A DNA stretch of 64,000 nucleotides from Poecilobothrus nobilitatus (taxonomy: Eukaryota; Arthropoda; Insecta; Diptera; Dolichopodidae): assembly GCA_947095535.1 (NCBI GenBank), contig OX352774.1, forward strand, positions 71,238,416 through 71,302,415. Reading direction: 5' to 3'. This document shows, in pieces, positions 45,721-58,160 of this stretch; positions within the stretch are counted from its first letter, which is position 1; the number at the start of each line of letters is the position of its first letter. Under the pieces are notes generated by a model, which was not told the origin of the DNA, searched no databases, and was given only the letters and a program-made list of their open reading frames with translations. The translations under genes and the position numbers were made by a program.

Positions 45721-48700
45721 CTATAATACAAATTAAATTTATTTTAAAAATAAAAATTAATAAAATATAATATTTTGTTCTGTTGACTGTTTTGACATTT
45801 AAATATTTGTTGAAATAAAATTAAGTACAGAAATCAAAAATAATAAATTTATTCTGAATGTAAACGTGAACATACATAATAAATTTAAATTAGATCAAGT
45901 CTCAAATATTATTTCTACCAATGTGGTATTATATCAAGGGTTAATGCGTATTGGAACATCCTGATTCATAAACTTAATATTTGACAGTTTGAATAATCTT
46001 TGCATCTTTTGTCACATTAATAAGTTAACTAATCTGAATGACACCTCGTAAGTTATTAACCATTGTTTTGTTCTACCATGATATTTAGATGCCAATTTTT
46101 TAAAAAAAAATCTGCCATAATATTCTATTTTGTTACTTGCTTTAACTTTAGCGTTCTATTGATAATACTCGTAATTAATATTTTTTTAACGGAAACACAT
46201 ACTATGGTAAAGTTGCTTGACGAGACAATTTACTGGCGGAATGTGTTCTACTGGAAAATATAAATCAAGATAAATATAGAGAAAATTATAAGCACATCAT
46301 ATATTTAATTTTATAGTAAAACTCCTAAAATTTTTAAAACACTCTGTACATTGTACTTTGAAAATCAAAGAAAAACAACTTGATGATTATGTTAAATAAA
46401 ATAAAATGAAAAATAAGGAAAAAAAAAACAAGATAAAAATATAATATATACCCACATCAACAAATAAGGTTGTACGCCAACCAACTAAACTAACCGACCA
46501 ACATTAGAAACTTTCATTTTACAGATATATTTTAAAGTTTAGTTATTATTGTGACTCTCGTCGGTAAAGTGGTGTATTTAAAGGTGCTCGGACCGTGAAT
46601 TTTTTTTTTCTGTTATTTTCATTGAAAAAAAATTTTTTTTTGTTTTTAATTTTTGATCTGTTCTTTTTTTTTTTGTTTTTCTTAAATTTGGCGTGTGTTT
46701 TTTGTTTTTTTCATTTATAATTTTAATTTTTAACATTCATTTTTGTTTGTATGTTGATTTATTTTTGTTATTTTTATTATTTTTGATTTTCTTAAAAAAA
46801 AAAAAAAAAACAAACAACAAATTTAAAAATATTTTAGTAATTTTTTCTCAAGGAAAAAATAAGGTGTACCATATATCTCTTAATACCTATTGAAAAGTAG
46901 TACATATTAGAATCAACAAGTACTTCTATTAAACTCCAGTGCTCAACTTTAAACATTAATTTATTAAGAAAACAAAATGTGGTATTTTTTTGAACGGATA
47001 ATTTTCAGTAATGTGATTTTCAACTTTTTTTTTTACATATAAGTACATATTATTATATATTTTATTATATACATACATACATATTATGTATATGAATACT
47101 AGGTGATTTTTTTTTTTTTAAATGTGGTTCTCTAGTGTTGTGATATTTTCTAAAAAATAAAACAGAAATTAATAATAAAAACCATAACAGTTAAGGAAGT
47201 AGTAATATTTATAGATATTTATACATATATTTAATAGAACCGAATAAAGATTTATTTAATAAGATAATAATATACATATATATAAAAAGCTATGTACTTG
47301 TTTAACGTTTATAAACATCATATGATACACGCATATATCGTGCACCTTAATATGAAAATAATAAAAAAGCAAATACGAAATAAAAAATAATTTGTAAAAA
47401 TATTAACCCTTGTGTAACCATGTATATGCTTATTGAAAGTTTTACCTTTGAAATAATATTACAAAATACAGAATTATCGTGGAAATTAAATGATTTACTT
47501 AAGTGTCTTTACTGTCATAAAAAGCCTTCACTTATAGTAACTTGTTCTTTACGGTAAATCTTCTCATAATAAACAAATTCTGTAAAGAAAAAAGAAAAAA
47601 TACAGCTATTCAAGAATCCTTAAGTTTTTCGATAAAGTTTTTCAGAGTTATATAATCTTTTAAAAGAAATTTTAATAAAAGCATACCTATAAATACTATA
47701 TTTTAAATTATGACAAAGCTAAGCTGATATGTCATAAAATTGTTGAATCATTCAACTTATTAAAAAGTTCTTTTCAAAGATAAAATTTTTGGTTTTTAAA
47801 GTCATTTTATGAGAATAAAACATCTCAAAAGTATTTCTCTTATTCTATTTTCTCAAAAAAATATTTATCATTGTTTCGTTTCGTTTATCCAATTTACCAT
47901 ATTTTCGTTTTTTATAATGCTTGGTGATCATTTTTCTTTTGGAAATTTAAATTAGATTTTATGTGTCGAATAAAATAAACGAAAATAAAATAAATATTTT
48001 AAAAAACTCGGAAATTTTCTAATTAATAATAATTTCTAATTAATAAGGTCCTTGAACACGCGCTAATGGAATAGGCTTTACTTTTCAAATAACTTTTTTT
48101 TTTGGCTATATAACAAAAGGGTTAATATTTTTAATTTTTTTTTTTATTAATAAACATTTACATTGTTGTCGTAATAATATTTAAAATGATATTTTTAAGA
48201 ATAACTAATAATCAGGAACGATAATAAAAATATAAAAAAAAAAAACAATAACATAATTTTATATTTAAATAACTAAATATATTGCGACTGACTACTAAAA
48301 TAAAATAAGTACAAAATATTTAAAAAAAAATTTCAGTTAATTTAAAAATATTAATACATATAAAATAAGATCTTACGTGGCTTATTCTTAATAAATTTTC
48401 TTATTAAAATTTAATTAAATATAAATTCTCATTATTTTTATTTTTCAGATTTAATATAATTTTAATTTAAAAAAAAAAAAACAAAACTAATTTAAATAAA
48501 TAATACCTAAAAAAAAAAAATTAATTAAAAAAACTAGTGGCCTTATTAAGTGCATTCCATATTATAACAATATTGTTCTTTTCTAAAATTTTGATAATTT
48601 ATATAATTTTATTTACTTGGAACTAAAGGAGGAAGGAATCAAAATATTTTGTTAATACTATAACAATTTTATGGTAAGCAGAAAATTAATTTTAACTTTA

Positions 48701-48980
48701 ATCTATTTGCATAAATTATATTTAATTTTAAATTTTCAAATTATTTTAATGACGGTGCGATAATTATTTTTATAACGGTACTTCTTTTTTTTAAACAAAA
48801 CCTCTTTAATTACAAACTACAAATATCTTATTTACTTAAATCTAACTTATACCCATTTTAAACGTAAACAATATTAAAATACAGATACTTACAGATAGAT
48901 TTTTAATTTAAGAAAATGTTCTGTTTTATAGACTACATAATAATATTAAAAAAATTCCATAAAATTGAAAGCCTACTTTT
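45721..48980. other. AT-rich non-coding stretch
   Basis: No supported exon. 46545-46610 ('gtgactctcgtcggtaaagt', 'ggtgctcggaccgtgaa') is an isolated richer-GC patch not shared with any repeat seen here. Confidence 0.45.
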
Positions 48981-48984
48981 GGAT

Positions 48985-49420
48985 TAAAAGATAGAGGCAA
49001 AAAAAAACTTATTGTGTGCACCAGCCACAAAATCAGGATTTCAATAATTAGTAAGGATTTGTGGGCAGTAACACTCATTATTTTAAATGTTTTGTTTCTA
49101 CATGGTATGTATATAATGAAATAATTAGGAGGAATTTTATAGGGGGTTACAAAACTAGGGTATTCCATTTATCGAGAATATTTTTATATAGTTATATATG
49201 TGAGATTCTGAATTAGGAGGGATTTTATAGTATAGGTTACAAAATCAAATTTTCAATATTTTCAATAGTTTTCGAGGCGGTAACCCCCTTATTTAAAGTT
49301 CTTGCTTGAAAATTTGATTTCTGAAATTTTTTTAAATGAAATTTCTTTTTGTGGAATTTTTTTGTACTTAAATGGTATTTCGAAAATGGAATTTCGTTCC
49401 CAACTCATTTGAAAATCTGC
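48985..49420 (-). repeat. Short dispersed repeat B cluster with GAATTT-rich array
   Basis: At least three reversed units: 'ccacaaaatcaggatttcaa' (49025), 'ggttacaaaactagggtatt' (49144), 'ggttacaaaatcaaattttc' (49232), each with 'aattaggaggaattttatag'-like sequence beside two of them. 49310-49410 is a T-rich array of 'gaaattt/ggaattt' units, as after the B copies near 27460 and 33060. Confidence 0.55.
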
Positions 49421-52400
49421 CACAAGAATTATTATTTATAATTTATTTATGTCAAAAATAGTTGGATTTTATTATGACATATATTTAATATTGTTTGTTT
49501 TTTGAAATATGATCCACCGATATGAAATGGATCACATATAGCTATTACAAAGCGTAAAGTAAAAAAATCTTCAATAGAATCTTCAATCAGATTTTATTTA
49601 AGTACTGCTTTAAATTCACTAATAATATTAAGTATTTAATAGCAAACCTTTAACTGTCAACATGACATATGAGTGCGTTCAATGTTTGAAGTGTGTTATA
49701 CAGGCGCCTACTTTTGAAAACTCAATTTGAAAGAACCTTTAGTATGTTTTAATAAATTTTTTAAAAGATTTTAATTATTATAGTAAAATATTTTGCTAAA
49801 AATATCATTTTTATCTATCGATTTATATATTTGAAAAATCCTTTTCGTATGCATTTAGGATATTTTACCATTAAAATTTTGTAAATATCCATTTAATGAT
49901 TTTATCTAATGTATAAAGTTAAATTTTAAAGATTAATGTTTTCGTAACTCAATTCAGTTAAAATGTTGACCCTCTTTTATCCTTTTTTCATTAAACTCTT
50001 CTAAAGGGAGTTAATAATTAATTTCATCTCATCAATTTTAAATGCCTCAGCAGTTTTGTGAAAACCTATATTTATTATAAGATGCTTTTTTCTTTAATAT
50101 TTTTTGTTTTCAAATTTCACTGTAACTTTTTTATACCAAATATATGCCAAAATTTTATGCTTGAATTATCTTCCAAATTAAAGAAAAAAAAATAATACAA
50201 TCCATTTCTATAAAATATTGCTTAACTATTGGCCTTAAATTTCAATTATATACTGGAAAAACAAAAAACAGAAATTCCGAAAAAATATCACCTTAAGAAA
50301 CTGTAAAAGTGAGCGTTTACCCTAATTAATTTTTTTTTTTAGATAACGAAAAAAATTAACAGTATAGTTCTGAAATACCGCAATCTTTATTTAAAAAAAT
50401 AAATATAAACAGTGAAAATAAAAAAAAAAAAACGCGAAAACCAGTCAAATGAATGTATCTTTTTTTTTTCTATAAGTACGCGGAAACTTTCTCTTTTATT
50501 TTGTTCGCGTATTCAATAAAAACATCAATATTTTTTACATATATATATGTATATATGCAAATCTGTTATACAGCATTTATATTTCAGATTTTTCTCTTTA
50601 ATACATTCATTTTCTGTGATGAAAAATAAAAACATAAATTGCTAATTTGAACGAAGATGCAAATAAAAAAAAAAAATAAAAATAGGAATTAAGATTGATA
50701 AAAGTTGATCTGTACAAATTCAGGATATTTTTTTCTTGCCCACCCCAGGATATAACTATTATTAATTATGTATAGGATATATTTCTATTACATAAACTAC
50801 TGAATTTTTCCTGTTTGATGCATTCCAGTTTTCTATAATTTTTAGACCTCTGAGTTATTTATAAAAAATTACTCATTCAATAAAAATCAGTTTTTATAAA
50901 GATATTAAATTTTTGTATTTTGTGAAATATTTAAGTCTGAAATCAACCACGATGCAATTGAAATTTTCTACATTCAATTATCTTCCAAGATGATTGGTGA
51001 CTGGCATTTAACTTTCCTCTATTTCTTGATAAACATACAAACTTTATAATATTATCACCCTTTGAAAAAAATCGATATTATTAAATCGGAAAATAAAAGG
51101 ATTTTATTAAATGTTGCTAAACCAATGTTGCTAAATAAAATAATTGGATTTGAAATACAAGTTCTTATCATTAATATTTCTTAATATTTTTTTAAATATT
51201 ATAAATAACATTACAAACGGTATTTTAAATTTCGAATATTAAATTTTTTTTTTTTTCGAATCAAATTTAAAATAAGAAAACGAATCACATGCACTTTATA
51301 TTTATTGTTAATTTTGTAATTTGTTGCTAATAATAATATGTAAATCCGATGATGCAAAAAACAAAGAAAAACATTATATTTATTGAAACTTTTTAAATAA
51401 AGAAAGGGTTTTTAGTAATGTTTTTTAATTTCAAAGGTAACCTAAATTAAATAAAAAAAAAGTGTTTTTAAAAAAATACAAACAAAATCAATTAAAAAAT
51501 GTTTTCTTTAATTTTTTTTAAATTTTGTTAACAACAAAAAAAAAAAAAAAAAAAACAGCCTTTTAGTTTTAAACAACGTGTTACTAGTCTGCAACATGTG
51601 TACAATAGAAATTGAAACATAATAATAATGATGAATGGGTGCTTTCAAAACATTTTTTTTTATTTTTTTAATTAGAAACTAAAACTTTTATTTATTGTTT
51701 TTAATAGTAAAATGAAGAAAAATGTTATTTTACGTAAATGATGAGAAAAATATTTTTCGAGAATTAAATTAAACTTTATTAATATACAATTCGTTCATAT
51801 TGAGGCTTTTTGTAAACTTCTACATAATATGAACAATAAATATCTACAATAATATGAAAACTCAGAAAATTTAAAAAATTTTAATAACTATATGTATAGG
51901 TAAATTAAATACTCAATAAACTCATCAAAATAATACTAAAACAAAAATTGTGAGAAATAGTGATACAGGGAGAAGTGTTCGAAAAATTTGCCTCACTGAT
52001 ATGATACAAATGGTCAAAATCTTTATTCAGACGTGTTACAGTATAATATATAAAGTCAAAATTGATTAACTTTTCCTCTAAAACTTTATAATCCTCTTTA
52101 AAATATTCAATAGAACATCATAAACGAATGTCGTTACCGTCTCAATGAACTTATTATAAAAATTCATTCTTGAATTATAAAATGTTGTAATTATGTTTTA
52201 AACGACATTCTTGCGAATTTCTACTTTCAAAATTCTTAGATTATGCTCTGAAAATGATCTTGTCTTTAAATTATCAATTGTCTTAATTCCTAATTCCTTA
52301 AATTATTTAAATGTTGACTTTAAATATTTTTAAATGCTGTGACTATATGTTGGAATAATGAATAAAAGTAAGTATATATATAATGACTTATAGTTATAAA

Positions 52401-53029
52401 TTTATAAATAAGAGTTCAATTGCTTTAGTACTATTGTTTTCAAATTATTTCAATACTTAGTTAGAGAAAAAAAAAATTTTCAATAGCTGTCAATTATCAA
52501 TTGTCTTAATTCATAAAAGTTTAAAAAAAAGGGAAATCGTTTTTTCATCACTTTTAAAGTCACAAAAGAAAATAATAATGGTAATAAAACAACTAATAAT
52601 CGAAAAAAAAACGAACAAAGGATTTTCTTTTAGTTGTAATAATAAATTCAATACAATTCAAATCTTTGTAATTTTCTTTTTTTTTTCAATTTACTTTAAA
52701 ATTTTTATTTATTATATATACTTTAAAACGAGAAAGAATGTATAGTTAACTGTGTCAACTTTAGGATACCAGTATAAGAACGTAATATATTCTGTTTTTG
52801 TAAAATTTAATCATCTTTTATAAAATTTCAGATATATTTGACTTATTTAAGTACCTATACCTATACCTATATATATATATTTATATATATTTCGAAGTTG
52901 TATGATGGCTACTCGAATCTGAATTATGATGGTAAACTAACCAAATTTTACAGAAGTTACAGAACCAAAAGTCAGAAATCTAATTTAATTAATTACAAAG
53001 ATATGAGGACAGAAATTTCAAATGTATGA
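49421..53029. other. AT-rich non-coding stretch
   Basis: No gene or recognised element; dense A and T homopolymers. Confidence 0.5.
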
Positions 53030-53430
53030 CAGCTATACAAGCCTGTTATGCAATTATAGACTAACCAAATTTTGCAGACGTTTTCTTATCATAAAACTTC
53101 ACTTCTTTTGATAAAATTGTAGATTCCCAACTTAATTAGTCACATGTGCTCATATAAAAGAAGAAGTTGTATAATAGCTACCCGAAACCGCCTTTAGACG
53201 CCTCTCCTCCACCTAACTTATTTAGTTTTAATATCGAAACCAACATTTTTATTTTTTTTTTTTCGAGTTATCATGCGCACGGACTCACATAAAACTGAAT
53301 TGACTCAGAATTCAATAGTGAACAAGAATATATTATATGTACTTATATATATACTTTTCCATATCTATCTCGTTCCATTAAGGTGTCATAAATGTAATAA
53401 CAAATTTATTATACTCTCAGAACTAATTCG
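53030..53430 (-). repeat. Dispersed repeat family A, copy 9 (TATACCC-type head only, degraded)
   Basis: Reverse copy sharing 'ttatgacaccttaatggaac', 'gatagatatgg', 'cactattgaattctgagtca', 'gtccgtgcgcatgataactc' with the copy at 27850-28420. Both lack the later body. Confidence 0.55.
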
Positions 53431-53842
53431 TTGGAGTATATGATGTTCAAAATTAAAAAATTAGAAAGAGACAGTAATTTCACAATAAAATTTATTTGTA
53501 AAAAAAATATATACATATATATTTTAAAAACTTTAATTGAACCACACAAAAAAATATTAATTTATTTTTTTTGTTTTCTTGAGGTTACGATTCAATCAAT
53601 TTAATAATAAAGCGGTTCAAATTTAAGTATTAGGGAATTTTTGAATTTAATTTAAGCTTTTTGAGTAAAAAATAATTGCTAGATTATTTAATTAAAGTAC
53701 AACAAAATAGAATTTAAAAAAAATTAAATAGAATAATATACAAATTTGTAGTTTTAAAAGAACAAGCCTGCAGCAAATTTGATACTTTGTTCTTTCAACT
53801 TAAAAAAGTTTATTCATTTTCATACAAAAATAACTAAATTTT

Positions 53843-54028
53843 GGGGACCTCGGTAGCCTAGGAGGTAAGAGTGCATAAAATACCAAGAGAGTATGGGTAA
53901 ACACCGAGAGAGTGTGGGCTCGAGTCCCTCACACGTCGTAAAAGAATTATTCCCAATTAAGCCATTTACAGCCACGGCCTTGTAATTTATGTGACAGGAC
54001 AATAAACTAAAATAAAAAAAAAAAACTT
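53843..54028 (+). mobile_element. tRNA-derived SINE, copy 7 (old, diverged)
   Basis: Head 'ggacctcggtagcctaggag' and B box 'gggctcgagtccc' carry several changes. An internal duplication ('agagagtatgggtaaacacc', 'gagagagtgtgggct') lengthens the variable-arm region. The 3' end is 'gtgacaggacaataaact' plus poly(A), the older type. No target duplication is visible. The conserved GTCGTAAG/CTTACGAC stem is lost on its right side. Confidence 0.85.
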
Positions 54029-54674
54029 CATCTTGGTTGACTTAAAATCTTTCCTAAATTAGATGATGATGTTTTCAAATATTATTTTGTTTTTGTATTC
54101 ATCAGCATGTCCGCTATTAAAATTTGCCTTTAGATATTGATTTTAGATTTTAATCGATTTTAGGATTAATTTAGTCATATTATTTTTTTTTTACAAACCA
54201 TTTTCAAAAGATTCTAAAAAAATGTATCTATATTATTTCTTTTTAGGGTATTAAAAATAGGCAGATTCCTTTTCAAAATGAAATTAAATTTATGCAACAT
54301 AGAAAGGGAATTTAATGTTTCAATATGAGTAATTTTACTAAGTATATACGTGTAATTATAACACTAACACTTTTACTTCTATCTGGCTTTAATATTTTTA
54401 AGAAAACAAATTAGCCGCTATTATCATTATACATTTCAAGCTTCAATTATTATTAAGTATGAATTGATTAAGTATGAATGAAAAAATACTTTATAAATTT
54501 TCAATCCTGTTTCTCTGTTGACCCCTTTCACGTGGTAAATTTTCTAGTATACATTAAATGCCTCTTGTCTAATTAAACAATATCTTTTTAATAGCTCGTT
54601 TATCATTCTATTGATCTTTATGTTCATTAATTAATTCTTTTTATATTTCTTAGTTATGAAATATATTTTTAAAA
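54029..54674. other. AT-rich non-coding stretch
   Basis: Nothing recognised. Confidence 0.45.
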
Positions 54675-55870
54675 CATTTTTAGCACAGTTCCAAAAAAAT
54701 TTTAGAAAAAATGTGCATATTAGTTTCACTCTGTCCGTCCGTGCGTTGTCCGTCTGTTAACAAAACTTCTACACCGTTAAAGATAGAGGAAAAAATTTTA
54801 AAGCATGGGTAGGTGTCATAAGAAAATTAATGTTGTAGAACAACATTTTCATGTAGTCCTATACATTACGGAGCTGGTGTCCCTTCAACTTTGAAAAATC
54901 CCTATTTTTAAATGCTGAAAACAACATTTTTTTTACTAAATTATAATAATTTTTAAACGACAAGAATTGTTTTTACTTTTTTACAATTTAAATGTATTTA
55001 AATTTACCGTTATGCGAAAACCAAATTTTGCATGATTTTTCTATCCTCATAACTCCCGGACGCTTTTAGATAATGATTTAAAATTTTGAGGTGAACTTTT
55101 AGAATTAGTATAAGTTTCCTCAGAAATTGTTTTTGAACCACCCCCTGTTTATAAGCTATTAGAGCTAAACAATTTAAAATTTGCTATTTTTAAACATCTG
55201 TAACTTAGGCACCTGTACATATTTCTCTTCGGCAAGACATAAAAATTAAAGATCCAGTAATATATTTTTACATGCATTTACGGTTTCTTTTAGTTGTACA
55301 GCGTTACAGTGTTATAACCCCTCAAAATTGCAAGAAATTGTTGTTTTCAGATGCATATATCTCAGACTCTGCTTAGTAGTTTTATAAACTAAGAACGCTA
55401 TAAGACCGGAAAATTTCTTACCTCTCTAAAAGAGTATCAAAATTATGCAATATTTTGTAATCTACTATTTAAATTTATCGTTGAAATCAAAATTTGGCAT
55501 GATATTTTTTTTTCATAACTCCGGTACGCTGTTAGAAAAGAAGTTGAAATTTTAAGACAAAAAAGAACTCTTAGAATTAATATCAGTTTTCTCAGAATTT
55601 TTTTTTTGTTCCAGCCCTTGTTCGACAGCTTTACGGCTCAAAAATTGAAAATTTGCTTTTTTTAGACACCTGTAACTTAGGCACCTGTACAAATTTTTCT
55701 TTGGCATAAAAAGATATAAAAGTTAAATGAAATGAAGTAAATTGAATGAAATATACTTTTTCAAATATACTTATTTATAATTTTGTGTGCAAGTCACAAT
55801 TCTAAACAATTTGTATTATCTTTTGTAAATGTGCGCTATTAAAAACCGTTGCTTTACATTCTGCCTTGTT
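54675..55870 (+). repeat. Dispersed repeat family A, copy 10, longest copy with internal duplication
   Basis: Left end 'tttttagcacagttccaaa', 'ttagtttcactctgtccgtc' (near 54725). The body 'ttaccgttatgcgaaaacc', 'aaattttgcatgattttt', 'cataactcccggacgctttt', 'taacttaggcacctgtac' occurs at about 55000-55215 and again, diverged, at about 55470-55700. The right end is 'tttgtaaatgtgcgctatta', 'ttctgccttgttta' (near 55865). This copy shows both ends and the repeated module. Confidence 0.85.
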
Positions 55871-57142
55871 TAGGTTCTTTTTGTAACCAAAGCCGATTAA
55901 ATATTTCATTTATTATATAAGAATCTTATAGATTAGATACATTTGACAAAAAAAAAATGTGTTTTTTATTTAATCCTAATTATAAAGATTTAAATATTTA
56001 TATATGGCGGAAATCAATTTCATTAATTTAATAATGATTTTTTATTTTTCTTTTAATTTTATTTTTTTTTTTTATATATTTAATTTTATTTAATATTTTA
56101 ACAAGATAAGGTAAAAAGGTGTAAATGCCAATGAAAATAAATAAATTTTGCTTATTTTTTCAAGATGTTAATTAATGAGTTGACGATGACAATAATGATG
56201 ATAATGTTGATGATGATGATAATGATCATGATGAAGATGATTTAAAAAAAAAATTAAAATATACCCAGCTTATATTGCCTTAAATAAATAAATACTATAA
56301 ATAGATGAAAAAAAAACCACATATGGCATATCTTATAGATACATATTATATTATATAGCAGTATGCCTGTATAAATCCATGTTTACATATATATATTTAG
56401 GTAGAAGTATATTTTATCAAGGTAAAAACTATATGTAATCTTTATAAAGAAATAAAAAATTTAAAGAATGCAATATTATACTTATATATATATCAAAACG
56501 TATGGATAAATATTTATCTTTTGCATATATATATATATATATATGTTTAATTTCACTAAAAGAAAGAAAATGAAATATTATTAATATTATTTTATATAAA
56601 TTCAGTAATTGTTAAATTAATAATAATAAAAAAAAAAGTTGATGATGAACACTTAAAGATTATTTATATATACTTATACATATATAATATAAAAATAATT
56701 TAAAATTTTATTAAAACTTGTTTTATTTATTTAATAATTTCCAATTATATATTGTGCAACACTCAAATAAGTTAATTTATTCCTTTAAACTTGATTTAAT
56801 TGAAATCATTTTTAAATTGTAACGGCAATAAAGAAAGTAGATATTACTTATTATTTTTTTTATATTTAATTAAATGTTATTACATATACAATAAATCATA
56901 TAATCTACACAATATTATCTTCAACTTGATTCTTAACTTGTTATTGCATTTTTTTTGTTTCGATTCTTTTTTAAAACTGTTCGTATACGAATAGTATTCA
57001 TATTTTATTAAACTTTTTTGAAGAATTAGCATAATCATATCTGATTGATATTCTTTTACGGTAGTTAAATTTTTCGGTTTCGTCAAATATAATAAGTTTC
57101 ATAATTTTCTCAGTTCATTTAGGTAAATTATTGGCCCGTAAT
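55871..57142. other. AT-rich non-coding stretch with simple repeats
   Basis: 56180-56240 is a degenerate (GAT)n/(GATAAT)n microsatellite, and 56527-56542 is an (AT)n run. Nothing else recognised. Confidence 0.55.
56180..56240. repeat. Degenerate (GAT)n microsatellite
   Basis: 'gatgacaataatgatgataa' followed by 'tgttgatgatgatgataatg' and 'atcatgatgaagatga'. Confidence 0.8.
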
Positions 57143-58160
57143 TATAAAGTATGAGTAGATACTAGATAATGCTAATACTTAAATATCCCATATATATAGT
57201 GTTTAGTTATATTTTTACTAATTTTATTGCTTTCAGTAAGCGTATTATTGAATATCGAGAATTAAGTGTACTAATATTCGAGTACTCGAGTATTTTCCAA
57301 AATTATTAAGTATTAATGAGTAAATAGGTATAATTTTGTAAATTTTTATCAAATTTCCTTTTTTTTTTTGTTTTTTTTTTATTTATTTTTGATTATTTGA
57401 ATTGTTTTGTTTGTTGTGAAAATGCAACGCTATACGCTCGAGATGGACAAATGTTCGGAGCGGCAATGTTTGGGACGGTAAAAATGTAAAAAATTAATTT
57501 TTCAATATTCTGTGCATTCAACAAAAAATTGTATAGCGCATCATTCTCAACATTTTTTTCAAATTATCAGTAATTCTTCTCATTTTTTTCAAATTAACTA
57601 ATTTTTTCTATCTCACTTTTACTTTAAATATCTACAATGTTTGAATTTATTAACTAGATACTTATATTTTAATGACAACAATAACAACAACAGCAGCTGA
57701 TTGTATGAATTGTATACGTTTAAGAAATTAATTTGTATTTTTTTGACTGAATACCTACGAATAGGAAATCAGTTTAGAAGAAAAGAGACGGGAACATTAT
57801 ATTGCCATTCTAGTAATAATAATTCTATTACTCGAAATAAATAAAAAAAAAATTTATTTTTAAATAAAATGTATTCCTTTTACAAAAAAAATAAAGAAAA
57901 GAAAAGTTTTTCAAAAAAAATTTAAAAAAAGAAAAGGCTATTTTAGCCTCTAATTATCGATTATCCTAGATTATCCTATTTTAGCTCCTGAGTATTATCT
58001 AATTTATACTCAATTTATTGCCGAACATAAGTAATTACATACCACAAAGTACTTTAAGACTTAGTATTTAGTTTATAATATTTAAGTATGATCGAGTAAA
58101 TTACATACTGGGTAATACACAAGTATTAGTATTATCTATAGTATCTACTCATACTTTATA
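57143..58160. mobile_element. 1.0-kb DNA element with ~40-bp TIRs and AGTATT subterminal motifs
   Basis: The left end TATAAAGTATGAGTAGATAC (57143 on) is matched by the exact complement at 58160 inward. The match continues past the 20 bases through 'tagataat.ctaatactt' with a 2-base gap and one change. If the ends start at TAAAG, a TA dinucleotide flanks both sides (57143-57144, 58159-58160), as for Tc1/mariner-type elements. Many 'agtatt/aatact' and 'gagtac' units occur just inside both ends. The middle (57425-57480) has a richer-GC patch, but no transposase frame is recognised, so it is non-autonomous. Confidence 0.8.

Noticed and set aside
53820..54002. Minus-strand 60-codon frame
   Set aside because: It runs entirely through SINE copy 7; the similar frame at 8312-8563 runs through SINE copy 1.
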